Below, in pieces: positions 54,299 to 64,000 of a stretch of 64,000 nt of DNA. Source of the stretch: Candidatus Thiodiazotropha endolucinida (GTDB lineage: Bacteria > Pseudomonadota > Gammaproteobacteria > Chromatiales > Chromatiaceae). How positions within the stretch are numbered: the stretch's first letter is position 1; each line of letters opens with the position of its first letter. A model generated the notes under the pieces. That model made no database searches and was not told the origin of the DNA. It saw only the letters and a list, made by a program, of their open reading frames with translations. The translations under genes and the position numbers were made by a program. The stretch is taken from NCBI RefSeq assembly GCF_001715975.1, contig NZ_MARB01000017.1, positions 39,860 to 103,859 of the forward strand, written 5' to 3'.

Positions 54299-54414
54299 AA
54301 CTGCAACGCATACACATTGTATAGTGACTATTCACCAGCCTGGTACCAGGGGGCTGTTGAATAGTTACAAAATGAACATTTTTCACCATACTACTGGGAT
54401 TCAATTCCAGCCGT

Positions 54415-56301
54415 ATGCGAGCCACTCCTATGGAAATCGAACTGGTCGAGATTCGCGATTTTCTGGCACAACGCCCCCCTTTCGATGCCCTGCCGGAAGA
54501 GCAACTCAATCAACTTCCCAAGTCCCTCGAAATTCGCTATCTGCGCCGAGGGAGCCTGTTCCCACCCGCTGACACGACGCAGGGGTTTATCTATATCCTG
54601 CGTAGCGGCGCCATCGAGCTTCGTGATGATGAGGATAACCTGGTGGAGAAGCTGGCTGAGGGTGGCCTCTACACCACCGATTGCCAGTTGATCGATTTCA
54701 GCAGGGCGAGCCACGGCCTGGCGGTCGAGGATAGCCTGATCTATCAATTGCCGTGCTACGTATTGACAACATTGCGCAAGACAGAGCCGGCCTTCGACCG
54801 CCACTTCGCAGAATCGATCAGGGATCGGCTGAAACAGGCCGTTAGAACCCTGCAGGACTACGGCGAGGATAAGAATTGCGTCGCAGAAATGACTGTAGAG
54901 GTCTCCGATCTGATCAAGAAGACACCGGTCACCATCGATATCAACAGCACCATCCGCCAGGCGGCGGAGTTGATGAGTGACAAAAATGTCTCTTCGGTGA
55001 TGATCCTTAAAGGCACGAAACTCGCGGGCATCATCACCGACAGGGATCTGCGCAAACGCTGTATTGCGGCAGGTGTCTCCGTCGATCAGCCGGTCAGCCA
55101 GATCATGACCACCAATCTGGAGACCATTCAGGAAGGCACCATGGCAATCCAGGCATTGATGACCATGACGCGGCTCCATGTCCATCATCTTCCTGTAAAA
55201 CGGGGAGATGAGGTTGTCGGCATGTTGACCGCAACCGATCTGGCGCGGCACCAATCCACGAATTCGGCCTACCTGGCCAGTGATATCCGCAAGTCCGCCA
55301 CCGTGGACGACCTGGCTCACGTTAGCGAGCGGCTGCCTGACCTTCAGTTCCATCTCGCCAATTCCAATGCCTCCGCACTACACATCGGCGAGGCCATATC
55401 CTCTATCACCGATTCATTGACTGCACGCCTGATCGAGATGGCCGAGGCCGAACTTGGACCGCCACCGGTACGTTACGTCTGGTTGTGTGGAGGTTCTCAG
55501 GCGCGTGGTGAACAGACATCCCACTCCGATCAGGACAATGCCATGCTGATATCGGATGAGATGAAACCTGAGCACGCGGACTATTTTGAGCGTCTGGCGA
55601 ATCGGGTCTCCGACGGTCTGAATGCCTGTGGTTTCATCTACTGCCCCGGTGATGCCATGGCGACAAATCCGAAATGGCGGCAGACGCTGCGGATCTGGCG
55701 AAAGTATTTCAATGCCTGGATCAACAAACCCGAACCGATGGCGTTGATGCTGTCGAGTATCTTTTTCGACCTGCGCCCCATCTATGGCGAGGTAGAGCTC
55801 TTCAAGGAATTGCAGAGCGATATTCTCAGCAAAACCCGCGGTAACGGCATCTTCACCGCCTACATGGCGGCAAATGCCCTGCATCACCGACCACCACTCG
55901 GTTTCTTCCGCACCTTCGTTCTGATCCATGACGGCAAACATGATGACACCTTCGACATCAAGCACCGGGGTATCGTACCCATCACCGATATCGCCCGCGT
56001 ATTCGCGCTTGATCAGGGACTCACACCCGTGAATACCACAGAGAGATTGGAGGCGGCGGCGGAAACGACCGTCCTCAGCCGAGACATGGGAGAGAACCTG
56101 GTCGACGCATTGGAGTTTATCGCCAGCATCCGCATCTATCACCAGGCCGAGCAGATCCGTAAAGGGTTAAAGCCGGACAACTATCTGTCACCGGAAGAGC
56201 TTTCAGATCTGGAGCGCAGGCACCTGAAGGATGCCTTCAGGGTAATCCAGGAGATGCAGGACGCCATGGAAAACCGCTACCAGGGTGGTCGTTTCGTATA
56301 G
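54415..56301 (+). CDS. DUF294 nucleotidyltransferase-like protein with cNMP-binding and CBS domains
   Basis: The 628-residue protein has a cyclic-nucleotide-binding-like domain (about 20-140), two CBS motifs (about 155-275: NSTIRQAAELMSDKNVSSV, then TNLETIQEGTMAIQAL), and a nucleotidyltransferase-like domain with GGSQARGEQTSHSDQDNAML (about 358-377; GS and DxD elements). A C-terminal helical DUF294_C domain follows. These proteins usually sit beside acetate/SSS symporter and exonuclease genes and are thought to regulate uptake in response to nucleotides. A second ATG is at 54430. It ends 2 bp before the next gene. Confidence 0.85.
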   Translation: MRATPMEIELVEIRDFLAQRPPFDALPEEQLNQLPKSLEIRYLRRGSLFPPADTTQGFIYILRSGAIELRDDEDNLVEKLAEGGLYTTDCQLIDFSRASHGLAVEDSLIYQLPCYVLTTLRKTEPAFDRHFAESIRDRLKQAVRTLQDYGEDKNCVAEMTVEVSDLIKKTPVTIDINSTIRQAAELMSDKNVSSVMILKGTKLAGIITDRDLRKRCIAAGVSVDQPVSQIMTTNLETIQEGTMAIQALMTMTRLHVHHLPVKRGDEVVGMLTATDLARHQSTNSAYLASDIRKSATVDDLAHVSERLPDLQFHLANSNASALHIGEAISSITDSLTARLIEMAEAELGPPPVRYVWLCGGSQARGEQTSHSDQDNAMLISDEMKPEHADYFERLANRVSDGLNACGFIYCPGDAMATNPKWRQTLRIWRKYFNAWINKPEPMALMLSSIFFDLRPIYGEVELFKELQSDILSKTRGNGIFTAYMAANALHHRPPLGFFRTFVLIHDGKHDDTFDIKHRGIVPITDIARVFALDQGLTPVNTTERLEAAAETTVLSRDMGENLVDALEFIASIRIYHQAEQIRKGLKPDNYLSPEELSDLERRHLKDAFRVIQEMQDAMENRYQGGRFV

Positions 56302-56303
56302 TT

Positions 56304-56996
56304 ATGTTTTCAAGATTTCTCAGCTTGGACTCTCTGCGAAAAAGGGCTTTGGCTAAAGCCGAACCGGGGATTCTGCATGACTATCTCTCTACCCCGCTGA
56401 CCGCAAAAACCACCCAATGCCAGCAACTATCGATCGTTTCCCTGGATCTTGAAACCACCGGCCTCGATCCGCACAAAGACAAAATTCTCAGCTTTGGCCT
56501 GGTTGAGATGAATCACATGACCATCAAACTCGAGACTGCACGTCACCAGTTGATCACGATCGACGAGGAGATCCCGGAAGAGTCGGCGGTCATCCATCAG
56601 ATTACCGATGACCAGGCAGCGACAGGTGTTTCGATCCATGATGCCTTGCAGGAACTCCTGCATCACATGGCCGGCAAAGTCATGCTGGTGCACTATTCCG
56701 CGATTGAGCAGAGGTTCATCAGTGCCGCCTGTGAAAAATTGTTCGGCGCACCCTTTGTCATCCCGATTATCGATACCCTGGTATTGGCGCAACGCATCTT
56801 TGAACACCGCAATCACACCATCCAACCGGGAGATCTGCGTCTGTTCAACCTGCGCCCGCGTTATAATTTACCCAATTACAAGGCGCACAACGCATTGAGT
56901 GACGCTGTCGCCACTGCTGAGTTGTTTTTAGCCATGGCATCTGAGATGGTGCCACAACTGAGCCAATGTCAACTAAAGCGTTTCCTTACACGATGA
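56304..56996 (+). CDS. DEDDh 3'-5' exonuclease (DnaQ-like)
   Basis: The 230-residue protein has exonuclease motif I SIVSLDLETTGLDPHKDKIL (D and E of the DxE pair, about residues 51-53), motif II VMLVHYSAIEQRFI, and motif III HNALSDAVATAELFLA (about 199-212, with the H-x4-D signature). It is the usual partner of DUF294 proteins in symporter clusters. Its start lies 2 bp after the DUF294 stop codon, so they are co-translated. DNA polymerase proofreading is not implied. Confidence 0.85.
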   Translation: MFSRFLSLDSLRKRALAKAEPGILHDYLSTPLTAKTTQCQQLSIVSLDLETTGLDPHKDKILSFGLVEMNHMTIKLETARHQLITIDEEIPEESAVIHQITDDQAATGVSIHDALQELLHHMAGKVMLVHYSAIEQRFISAACEKLFGAPFVIPIIDTLVLAQRIFEHRNHTIQPGDLRLFNLRPRYNLPNYKAHNALSDAVATAELFLAMASEMVPQLSQCQLKRFLTR

Positions 56997-57149
56997 CTGG
57001 CAATAGAATAGTGAGAATTCTGGAGAAAAACCGTTTTCATATATCGGTTTATATTTTTTAGGAATAATCTAGCATGCTCTTAACAAAGTAACGGCATACA
57101 CAGACACAGCTGCTGTTGAAAATGAAAAACCACCGTTGAGGAGAACCCA

Positions 57150-59096
<1,947 letters not shown>

Positions 59097-59166
59097 CATC
59101 CCGCTGTTTGGTGTCTGGCGGACGGTTTTTTTACCGCTTGATGGATTCCAGCCCCTAACCCAGAAC

Positions 59167-59196
59167 CCCCATCGGTATTGAAAGATACCGATGGGG
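59167..59196 (+). terminator. Hairpin after acs, possible terminator
   Basis: CCCCATCGGTAT-TGAAAG-ATACCGATGGGG is a perfect 12-bp stem with a 6-nt loop, 71 bp after the acs stop. No U-run follows, so it may end transcription only weakly or act as an RNA stability element. Confidence 0.6.
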
Positions 59197-59283
59197 TAGT
59201 GGGGAATGACATTGTATCAGCGATCGACAACTGTAACGTCGCAGCCGAAATAAATACCGACATCAAATAACGTCAATGACTTC

Positions 59284-59850
59284 ATGAATTTCAAAATACC
59301 CTCTTTTTATAAACGTTTCTTGATCTTCTTCATTGTTATCGGCCCGATATTCTGGCTGGTCTTTACGGAAGACGGACAGCGACGCACGGATATCGTACTG
59401 CTGACCTTATGGGGCGAGGATGAGATCGCATTGAACTTGGAAGCGCTGGATAATCAAATCAGCGAAGAGGATTTGAAACAGGTATTTCCCGACATATTCT
59501 GGACATGCAAAGATGAATTAAGTGGTTTCGGCAATCGATTATGTGCCGCACGCATCGGCATCTACAACGATATCCCGGCCCACTACGTAACCATTTTTTT
59601 CCACGACAGCTGGATCAATGGCGTAAAGATCGGCTACCGCGGCAACTATCATGAACTGTTGAAACAACAACTCTGGCAACAACTCGGTGCACCGGCCAAC
59701 AACAATCCCCAGATTCCCGTCATACAGGGAATGGAATCGGTGATTCATTGGGTCACTAAGTCAGGCAATGTCATTCTGAAGGAGTCATTGAAAGAGGATG
59801 ACGAAGCTGCCCTTTTCTGGCTCTCTTTCTCCATCATTCCACCAAGCTGA
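59284..59850 (+). CDS. Uncharacterised single-pass protein
   Basis: I do not recognise this 188-residue protein. One membrane helix near the N-terminus (FLIFFIVIGPIFWLVFT, about residues 12-28) anchors a hydrophilic remainder with two cysteines (FWTCKDELSGFGNRLCAAR, about 78-96) that could form a disulfide outside the membrane. The C-terminus is WLSFSIIPPS. It lies alone downstream of acs and converges with the next gene, leaving 12 bp between stops. Confidence 0.6.
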   Translation: MNFKIPSFYKRFLIFFIVIGPIFWLVFTEDGQRRTDIVLLTLWGEDEIALNLEALDNQISEEDLKQVFPDIFWTCKDELSGFGNRLCAARIGIYNDIPAHYVTIFFHDSWINGVKIGYRGNYHELLKQQLWQQLGAPANNNPQIPVIQGMESVIHWVTKSGNVILKESLKEDDEAALFWLSFSIIPPS

Positions 59851-59862
59851 CCGGGTTGCAGG

Positions 59863-60234
59863 TCAGAATCCGTACAGAGACTCTTGTAAGAAACGTTTGA
59901 AATAGCGCATGATCTGCCGCGGGATGGCCCGCTCGGCATACAGGCGAAGCTCATGGATCTCGTCTGTTATCTGCTGATCATTGGATAACTGTGCACGTTC
60001 AATGGCCTGATGCACAGCCTTTTCCAAAACAATCCCGTCACGGTGTTTCATCACACCGTAGATCGCCATGAGTGCAATTTGCTCTTCCAACCCCATTTCG
60101 CATTGATTGTCGAGAATCGTCAACATAATGGTGGTAACACAATCCACCTGAAGCGGATCCAGAGAGATGGCTTCAGCCCACACGGCGGCAGGATGTGGTG
60201 CATCAAATGAAGTCATTGCATCTTCTACTAACAC
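59863..60234 (-). CDS. Uncharacterised helical protein
   Basis: A 123-residue, mostly helical, soluble protein with no motif I can name. It reads VDCVTTIMLTILDNQ, LEEQIALMAIYGVMKHRDGI and IPRQIMRYFKRFLQESLYGF. The codon use looks protein-like and it begins after an AT-rich gap. It is convergent with the preceding gene. A second Met (MTSFDAPH) lies at residue 7. Confidence 0.55.
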   Translation of the reverse strand: MLVEDAMTSFDAPHPAAVWAEAISLDPLQVDCVTTIMLTILDNQCEMGLEEQIALMAIYGVMKHRDGIVLEKAVHQAIERAQLSNDQQITDEIHELRLYAERAIPRQIMRYFKRFLQESLYGF

Positions 60235-60563
60235 GGCACGAATACCCCTATGACAGGTTGTTCACCGAAAAGCTATATCTATATGCTAGTCCTATTAGAA
60301 ATTTTTACTCGGTATTTTTGCACACCACAGTCAAATTATTACAAATAATCACTGTTCCGTAAGCCGCTGCCTATCACTCTATTACGAACAGTGTTTGGTG
60401 AAAAGCACATGGAGGGATATTGATGAAAGATCCAGAAACAACATAGTTCATGAATTTATATGGTTAAGGCTATCCACGATCAGCCGGGCATGGAGCAGGA
60501 TAGAGGACAGCTTGTAATATAAATTTTACGACTCGATTTGCACCAATGTTATTTCGGCAAGTA
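60235..60563. other. Gap of 329 bp without a supported gene
   Basis: AT-rich non-coding DNA (for example ATTTTTACTCGGTATTTTTG, 60300-60319) lies between two minus-strand genes. The part near 60235-60300 should hold the promoter of the gene at 59863-60234. No repeat from families A or B and no hairpin terminator was found. Confidence 0.5.
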
Positions 60564-61070
60564 CTAATTGAGACTCAGGTGATGTCTGACCACACCCTCT
60601 TGATCGACGATTTCCAAACGTGAGTAGTTGCCCCTGGCAATCTTCAGATAGAGACAAGGATAGGTCAATGCCTGAATCTGCACGGATCCGGGTTTAGGCT
60701 GCAGCCACTCCAAGGCAACCCTTGCCGTATCGGATGAGATCTCAAGTTGGTCGGAAATGAGACGAAGGGCATACCCGCCACTGGGTTGCTGTCCCATATT
60801 GACCCTGACTATCCAGAATTGCTCCGGATCCAAGCTGGTATCCGCATCTTTTTGCGGCGTATCGACGCCAATTCTGGTACTGTCCGCCTGTTTCGCTACA
60901 GCATCGGATACCAACTGCAGGCCCGCAGGCTGGTTGACACTGCAGACGTACCCCTGTTTAAGCACACTGACGGATGAAGAGGCCATAGTATTACACCCTG
61001 AAGAAACCAGCAGTATCAGTCCCAAACCGATCAATCTCTTCCAATCGTATTGCATCATGTATCGTAACAT
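60564..61070 (-). CDS. PrcB_C-like lipoprotein
   Basis: The 168-residue product has a lipobox, LLVSSGC (lipidated Cys about residue 26). The C-terminal half (about 85-150) contains FWIVRVNMGQQPSGGYALRL, the form of a PrcB C-terminal domain, which in Treponema supports a protease complex. It may be a partner or inhibitor of proteases; the subtilisin-like lipoprotein gene is 64 bp upstream on the same strand. That pairing is inference. Confidence 0.65.
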   Translation of the reverse strand: MLRYMMQYDWKRLIGLGLILLVSSGCNTMASSSVSVLKQGYVCSVNQPAGLQLVSDAVAKQADSTRIGVDTPQKDADTSLDPEQFWIVRVNMGQQPSGGYALRLISDQLEISSDTARVALEWLQPKPGSVQIQALTYPCLYLKIARGNYSRLEIVDQEGVVRHHLSLN

Positions 61071-61133
61071 CCTGGCATTCTCCAGTTCTTACTGAGCTGG
61101 AATCAGGCATCGTTGCCAACTCCAGCGGCTCAT

Positions 61134-63695
61134 TTACTCTGTATCCAGCCGTCTCAACAATAGTGTCCGGGTTTGAATTCCAAGGGATTGTGAGCTCGGC
61201 GACTGGTATTCATACGAGGCCGTAAAATCCCGTTCGATGATATCGTTCGATTCAACGGTGATTATGCTGGGTTGTGAAGCGGTTGCATAGGCGCCGCAAG
61301 ACTCGCCGGCATCGCATATGATACCGTCCATATCCATGTCGGAACCGGCAAAGATCAGGTAGTCACCCGATGCCACTTCGCTGAAACTGTAGTTAACGTT
61401 CTCACCAACCGCATCAACCTGGAATTGCTGCATGACCTCATCGGTATCGTTATTCACCAATAGTACGTAGTGAATGCCTGCATCACCGGAAATCGATGCA
61501 TCGAGCACCTGCATAATGACCTCCACTGACGAGCTTGCACTTCCGGCGTTGATCTGGATAGTCCCCGAATAGGTACCCGCAGCCAGTCCGGATCGATCGC
61601 TGGTGACACTGTAACTGCCATAACCGGAAGCATCGACCTGGTTGGCCTGTAGCGTCAACCAACTGATATCTTCTGAAATCTGAACACTTCCCAGATCCCC
61701 TCCGATCTGTTCGATGAAAAGCGTGGTGCTCTGCAGATTATGGGAGAAGTTCAAGCTCTGAGGATTGACGCTCAATGCCGGATCCACAGACACCCCTCCC
61801 CCGCCCCGTTGTTGCGCGGCGTCCACGGCTTTGAAGGCATCGATCAAGCCATGGCCATAAAGATCGTCTCTTCCCGTATCACCAAGATCGCTGGTCAGTT
61901 CTCCTCCGGCGAGCATGGCATCGAACTCTGCGGGTGTCATAGCGGGATATGCCGCCTTCATCAGCGCCGCCACCCCGGCAATATGGGGTGCCGCCATGGA
62001 GGTACCATTATAGAACACCAACTGATAGCTGAGCGTATCGGATGAATCGTCCCCTCCTGCGCTCAATACGCCATCGGGCCTCGAATCGCCATTGAGATCC
62101 AATCGCAGATCACCACCCGGCGCCGCCACATCGATCATCGAGCCATAGTTGGAATAGAAGGCGAGATTGCGATTGATGTCCACCGCACTTACCGAAACCA
62201 CACCAGGATTCGAAGCGGGATAGGAGAGCTGGGAAGTGTTCTCGTTTCCCGCCGCGGCAATGATGATCACACCTTCGGCGCGGGCCGCCGCCACTGCTTC
62301 CCGTGTTGTCTGGCTGTCGGCATTTCCACCGAGACTCATGTTGATAATATCAGCCCGATTCAATGGTGTCGTACCGGATGCATTGGACAACCCGGCGGCA
62401 TAACGAATCCCCTCCGCAAGATCCAACGTGTTGCCCCCGTGCTTACCCAGCACGCGGATCGGCATGATCCTGCTATCCCAGGCAACACCGGCGGCACCCC
62501 GGCTGTCGTTGGTACGCGCGGCAATCGTACCTGCCACATGGGTGCCGTGAAAGGATGAGGAGGCGCCTTCCTGGACCGCATCCCCCTCATCATTGGGGTT
62601 GCTATCGATGCCGTCACCGTCGCCGGCGCTCTCTGCATCTGAGATAAAATCGTATCCTGCCACCAACTGGCCATTCATTTCCGGATGACCGAGTAGTACA
62701 CCTGTGTCAATGACCGCCACGATAACGCTGTTGTCCCCGGTCGTGATATCCCAGGCCTGGGGCAGGTTGATCTGTGGATAGTGCCACTGCAGGCTGTAGT
62801 ATTCATCATTCGGCGTTGCCGAGGGGCGCACGATGTAATTGGGCTCCGCATAATCCACGTCAGAGCGTTTTTGTAATGCCTTGATTGCGAGCAGCGTATC
62901 GAGCTTTTGCCGTTGCTGATCGGACATCTGCGATTCCACCACTGCCCTGGAGGCCACCACGCCTGCCCGTTCTTTCAGTTTCAGTCGCTGCACGCCGCCG
63001 CCGTAGTTTTCAGTATCGAACTGGAACTGCGCCAACAGGGGGTCCTCAATACGAGCCTGAACCGACGCTTCATTGAAGCGGACCAAGACCTGCTGCGGTA
63101 AAAAATCATCAGATAGCCTGAATGCACCGTTCGGCAGCTGGGCTTGCGGTGTCAACCCAACAGAGAGCAGATAATTGGATGCACCGGTTACAGCATAGAC
63201 ATTTACATAGTACTGGCCATCCGCAGGAATCAGCAGTGATTCGAACTTGGTGACCCCCAGCGAAGCATCGACCAATGTGCCGTTGATGTCATAAAGGAAC
63301 AGATCCAGATCCTCATCATTCGCCAGGTCGGCGATATTCAGCAGCAGTGTCTGACCCGCCTGCATATCGATGAGGTAATAATCGTCCGGATCACCTGAGT
63401 TGAATGAGTGGCCGGGAAAACCTTCCCGAGGCTGATTTACATATCCACCGATATTGACCGGGTTGGGTACCGACTGAGCAGCGGTCAATGGATGGTTGGG
63501 AACCGGGGTCGTCACCACATCGTTGACATCGCTGTCTGTAACCACGAAAGCTGGAATGATCAGGCTGCCACTGACGGTTACACTTTGTGCACCCCCATTG
63601 TCACCACCGCCTCCTCCACCGCCACCGCAGGCCGCGATAAAGGACGTCACTAGCAGGGAGAGGCCTAAGATAGTGAGTTTATCCAATCGAATCAT
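61134..63695 (-). CDS. Subtilisin-like (S8) protease lipoprotein with PPC-like domain
   Basis: The 853-residue product starts at ATG 63695, preceded by a GGGAGCGGG SD; the frame is open to 63719. It has a lipobox (SFIAAC, Cys23) and then eight glycines. A PPC-type beta domain precedes the catalytic part (about 100-190; DDYYLIDMQAGQTLLLNIAD). The catalytic triad is D330 (AVIDTGVLLGHP), H383 (FHGTHVAGT) and S566 (NGTSMAAPHIAG). C-terminal repeats of beta-sandwich type follow (about 660-780). It would be anchored in the envelope. It is upstream of the PrcB-like gene. Confidence 0.85.
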   Translation of the reverse strand: MIRLDKLTILGLSLLVTSFIAACGGGGGGGGDNGGAQSVTVSGSLIIPAFVVTDSDVNDVVTTPVPNHPLTAAQSVPNPVNIGGYVNQPREGFPGHSFNSGDPDDYYLIDMQAGQTLLLNIADLANDEDLDLFLYDINGTLVDASLGVTKFESLLIPADGQYYVNVYAVTGASNYLLSVGLTPQAQLPNGAFRLSDDFLPQQVLVRFNEASVQARIEDPLLAQFQFDTENYGGGVQRLKLKERAGVVASRAVVESQMSDQQRQKLDTLLAIKALQKRSDVDYAEPNYIVRPSATPNDEYYSLQWHYPQINLPQAWDITTGDNSVIVAVIDTGVLLGHPEMNGQLVAGYDFISDAESAGDGDGIDSNPNDEGDAVQEGASSSFHGTHVAGTIAARTNDSRGAAGVAWDSRIMPIRVLGKHGGNTLDLAEGIRYAAGLSNASGTTPLNRADIINMSLGGNADSQTTREAVAAARAEGVIIIAAAGNENTSQLSYPASNPGVVSVSAVDINRNLAFYSNYGSMIDVAAPGGDLRLDLNGDSRPDGVLSAGGDDSSDTLSYQLVFYNGTSMAAPHIAGVAALMKAAYPAMTPAEFDAMLAGGELTSDLGDTGRDDLYGHGLIDAFKAVDAAQQRGGGGVSVDPALSVNPQSLNFSHNLQSTTLFIEQIGGDLGSVQISEDISWLTLQANQVDASGYGSYSVTSDRSGLAAGTYSGTIQINAGSASSSVEVIMQVLDASISGDAGIHYVLLVNNDTDEVMQQFQVDAVGENVNYSFSEVASGDYLIFAGSDMDMDGIICDAGESCGAYATASQPSIITVESNDIIERDFTASYEYQSPSSQSLGIQTRTLLLRRLDTE

Positions 63696-63719
63696 TATTC
63701 CCGCTCCCGTAATATCCAT

Positions 63720-63873
63720 GCAATCCAGATAGTCAACAGACTATCGATTGTAGATGATGCCCCACACATTTCAAAGATGGCCGCCATTGATTGACGAATC
63801 CTGAAATTCCCTTATGATCTGAATGCGGACATCCTGACACCATTCAATACTGATTTTCCCTCTTATGGCTGTT
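63720..63873. promoter_or_regulatory. Upstream region of the S8 protease
   Basis: This 154-bp stretch contains the presumed minus-strand promoter for the protease gene. It has no gene and no repeat; a weak -10-like TATGAT lies near 63811-63820 (plus-strand sense). Confidence 0.25.
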
Positions 63874-64000
63874 AGGGCCTGTTAACACTAATCCAATACG
63901 CCCTGCTGGGGCTGTTTTTGTGTCCAGCAAGGCAGAATGAGCGAGGTGTAGTTATGCTACATGAGCGAATGATAACGCCGCTGGGCGCAAAAACAGCCCC
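63874..64000. repeat. Repeat B joined to a hairpin element, cut by window edge
   Basis: AGGGCCTGTTAACACTAATC (from 63874) is a perfect match to the core seen at 39724. It is followed by an inverted repeat: GGGGCTGTTTTTGTGTCCAGC-type arm at 63908-63928 and its near-inverse at 63980-64000, 19 of 21 bases pairing across a 51-nt loop. The element reaches the last base of the window, so it may continue. No gene was found in it. Confidence 0.75.

Overview
The window reads as a chromosome segment of a free-living or symbiotic gammaproteobacterium. The Tol-Pal operon, ruvC-ruvA-ruvB, yebC, queC/queE, cvpA-purF, glnS and gltX are all present with gammaproteobacterial sequence and order. Respiratory flexibility (UbiT-UbiU-UbiV oxygen-independent ubiquinone synthesis, a candidate FNR box, hemerythrin), flagellar genes (MotY, CheV) and acetate scavenging fit a Chromatiales-type organism such as the sulfur-oxidising symbiont relatives. 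That assignment is recollection-based inference, not proof. No phage, integrase, transposase, CRISPR array or rRNA gene was seen.

Layout. 1-6.1 kb: an ArnD-like deacetylase fragment with altered metal residues, trhP, a ChaN-PDZ lipoprotein, a divergent M1-type metallopeptidase, a small patch of gene debris and a glycosyltransferase. 6.3-17.2 kb: a ferredoxin-NADP-reductase-like enzyme, then a long minus-strand housekeeping run: yebC, ruvC, ruvA, ruvB, ybgC, tolQ, tolR, tolA, tolB, pal, cpoB, queE, queC. 17.5-22.6 kb: an HDOD protein, then a radical-SAM/YhcC/UbiU/UbiV operon preceded by a well-placed FNR-type promoter. 22.9-29.7 kb: a tightly packed TonB receptor / periplasmic binding protein / hybrid kinase cassette ending in murI. 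30.1-37.5 kb: ubiT, a TauD-like dioxygenase, purF-cvpA, tRNA-Ala, glnS, gltX, tRNA-Val. 37.5-44.8 kb: a lipase overlapping tRNA-Val, an acyltransferase, motY, a hemerythrin / RCK potassium channel / DUF6394 operon, and cheV. 44.9-51.6 kb: a CbrX/CbrA/CbrB-like two-component system whose response regulator lacks the sigma-54 GAFTGA loop, a REC-PAS-degenerate GGDEF protein and a TerB-like protein. 52.2-59.1 kb: an acetate module (DUF4212, SSS symporter, DUF294 signalling protein, DEDDh exonuclease, acs). 59.3-64 kb: two uncharacterised genes, a PrcB-like lipoprotein, a subtilisin-like lipoprotein and a repeat cut by the window edge.

How it works together. CbrAB-like sensing sits beside acetate uptake and activation, so the 45-59 kb block looks like one carbon-use region. 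UbiT and UbiUV flank the TonB/kinase cassette and would supply quinone without oxygen. MotY and CheV each have a flagellar sigma-28-like promoter. The intergenic DNA is unusual: at least two dispersed repeat families occupy the gaps. One is long inverted repeats built on GCCGCAAATGGACGCCAATC, the other is copies of AGGGCCTGTTAACACTAATC, mostly placed right after stop codons.
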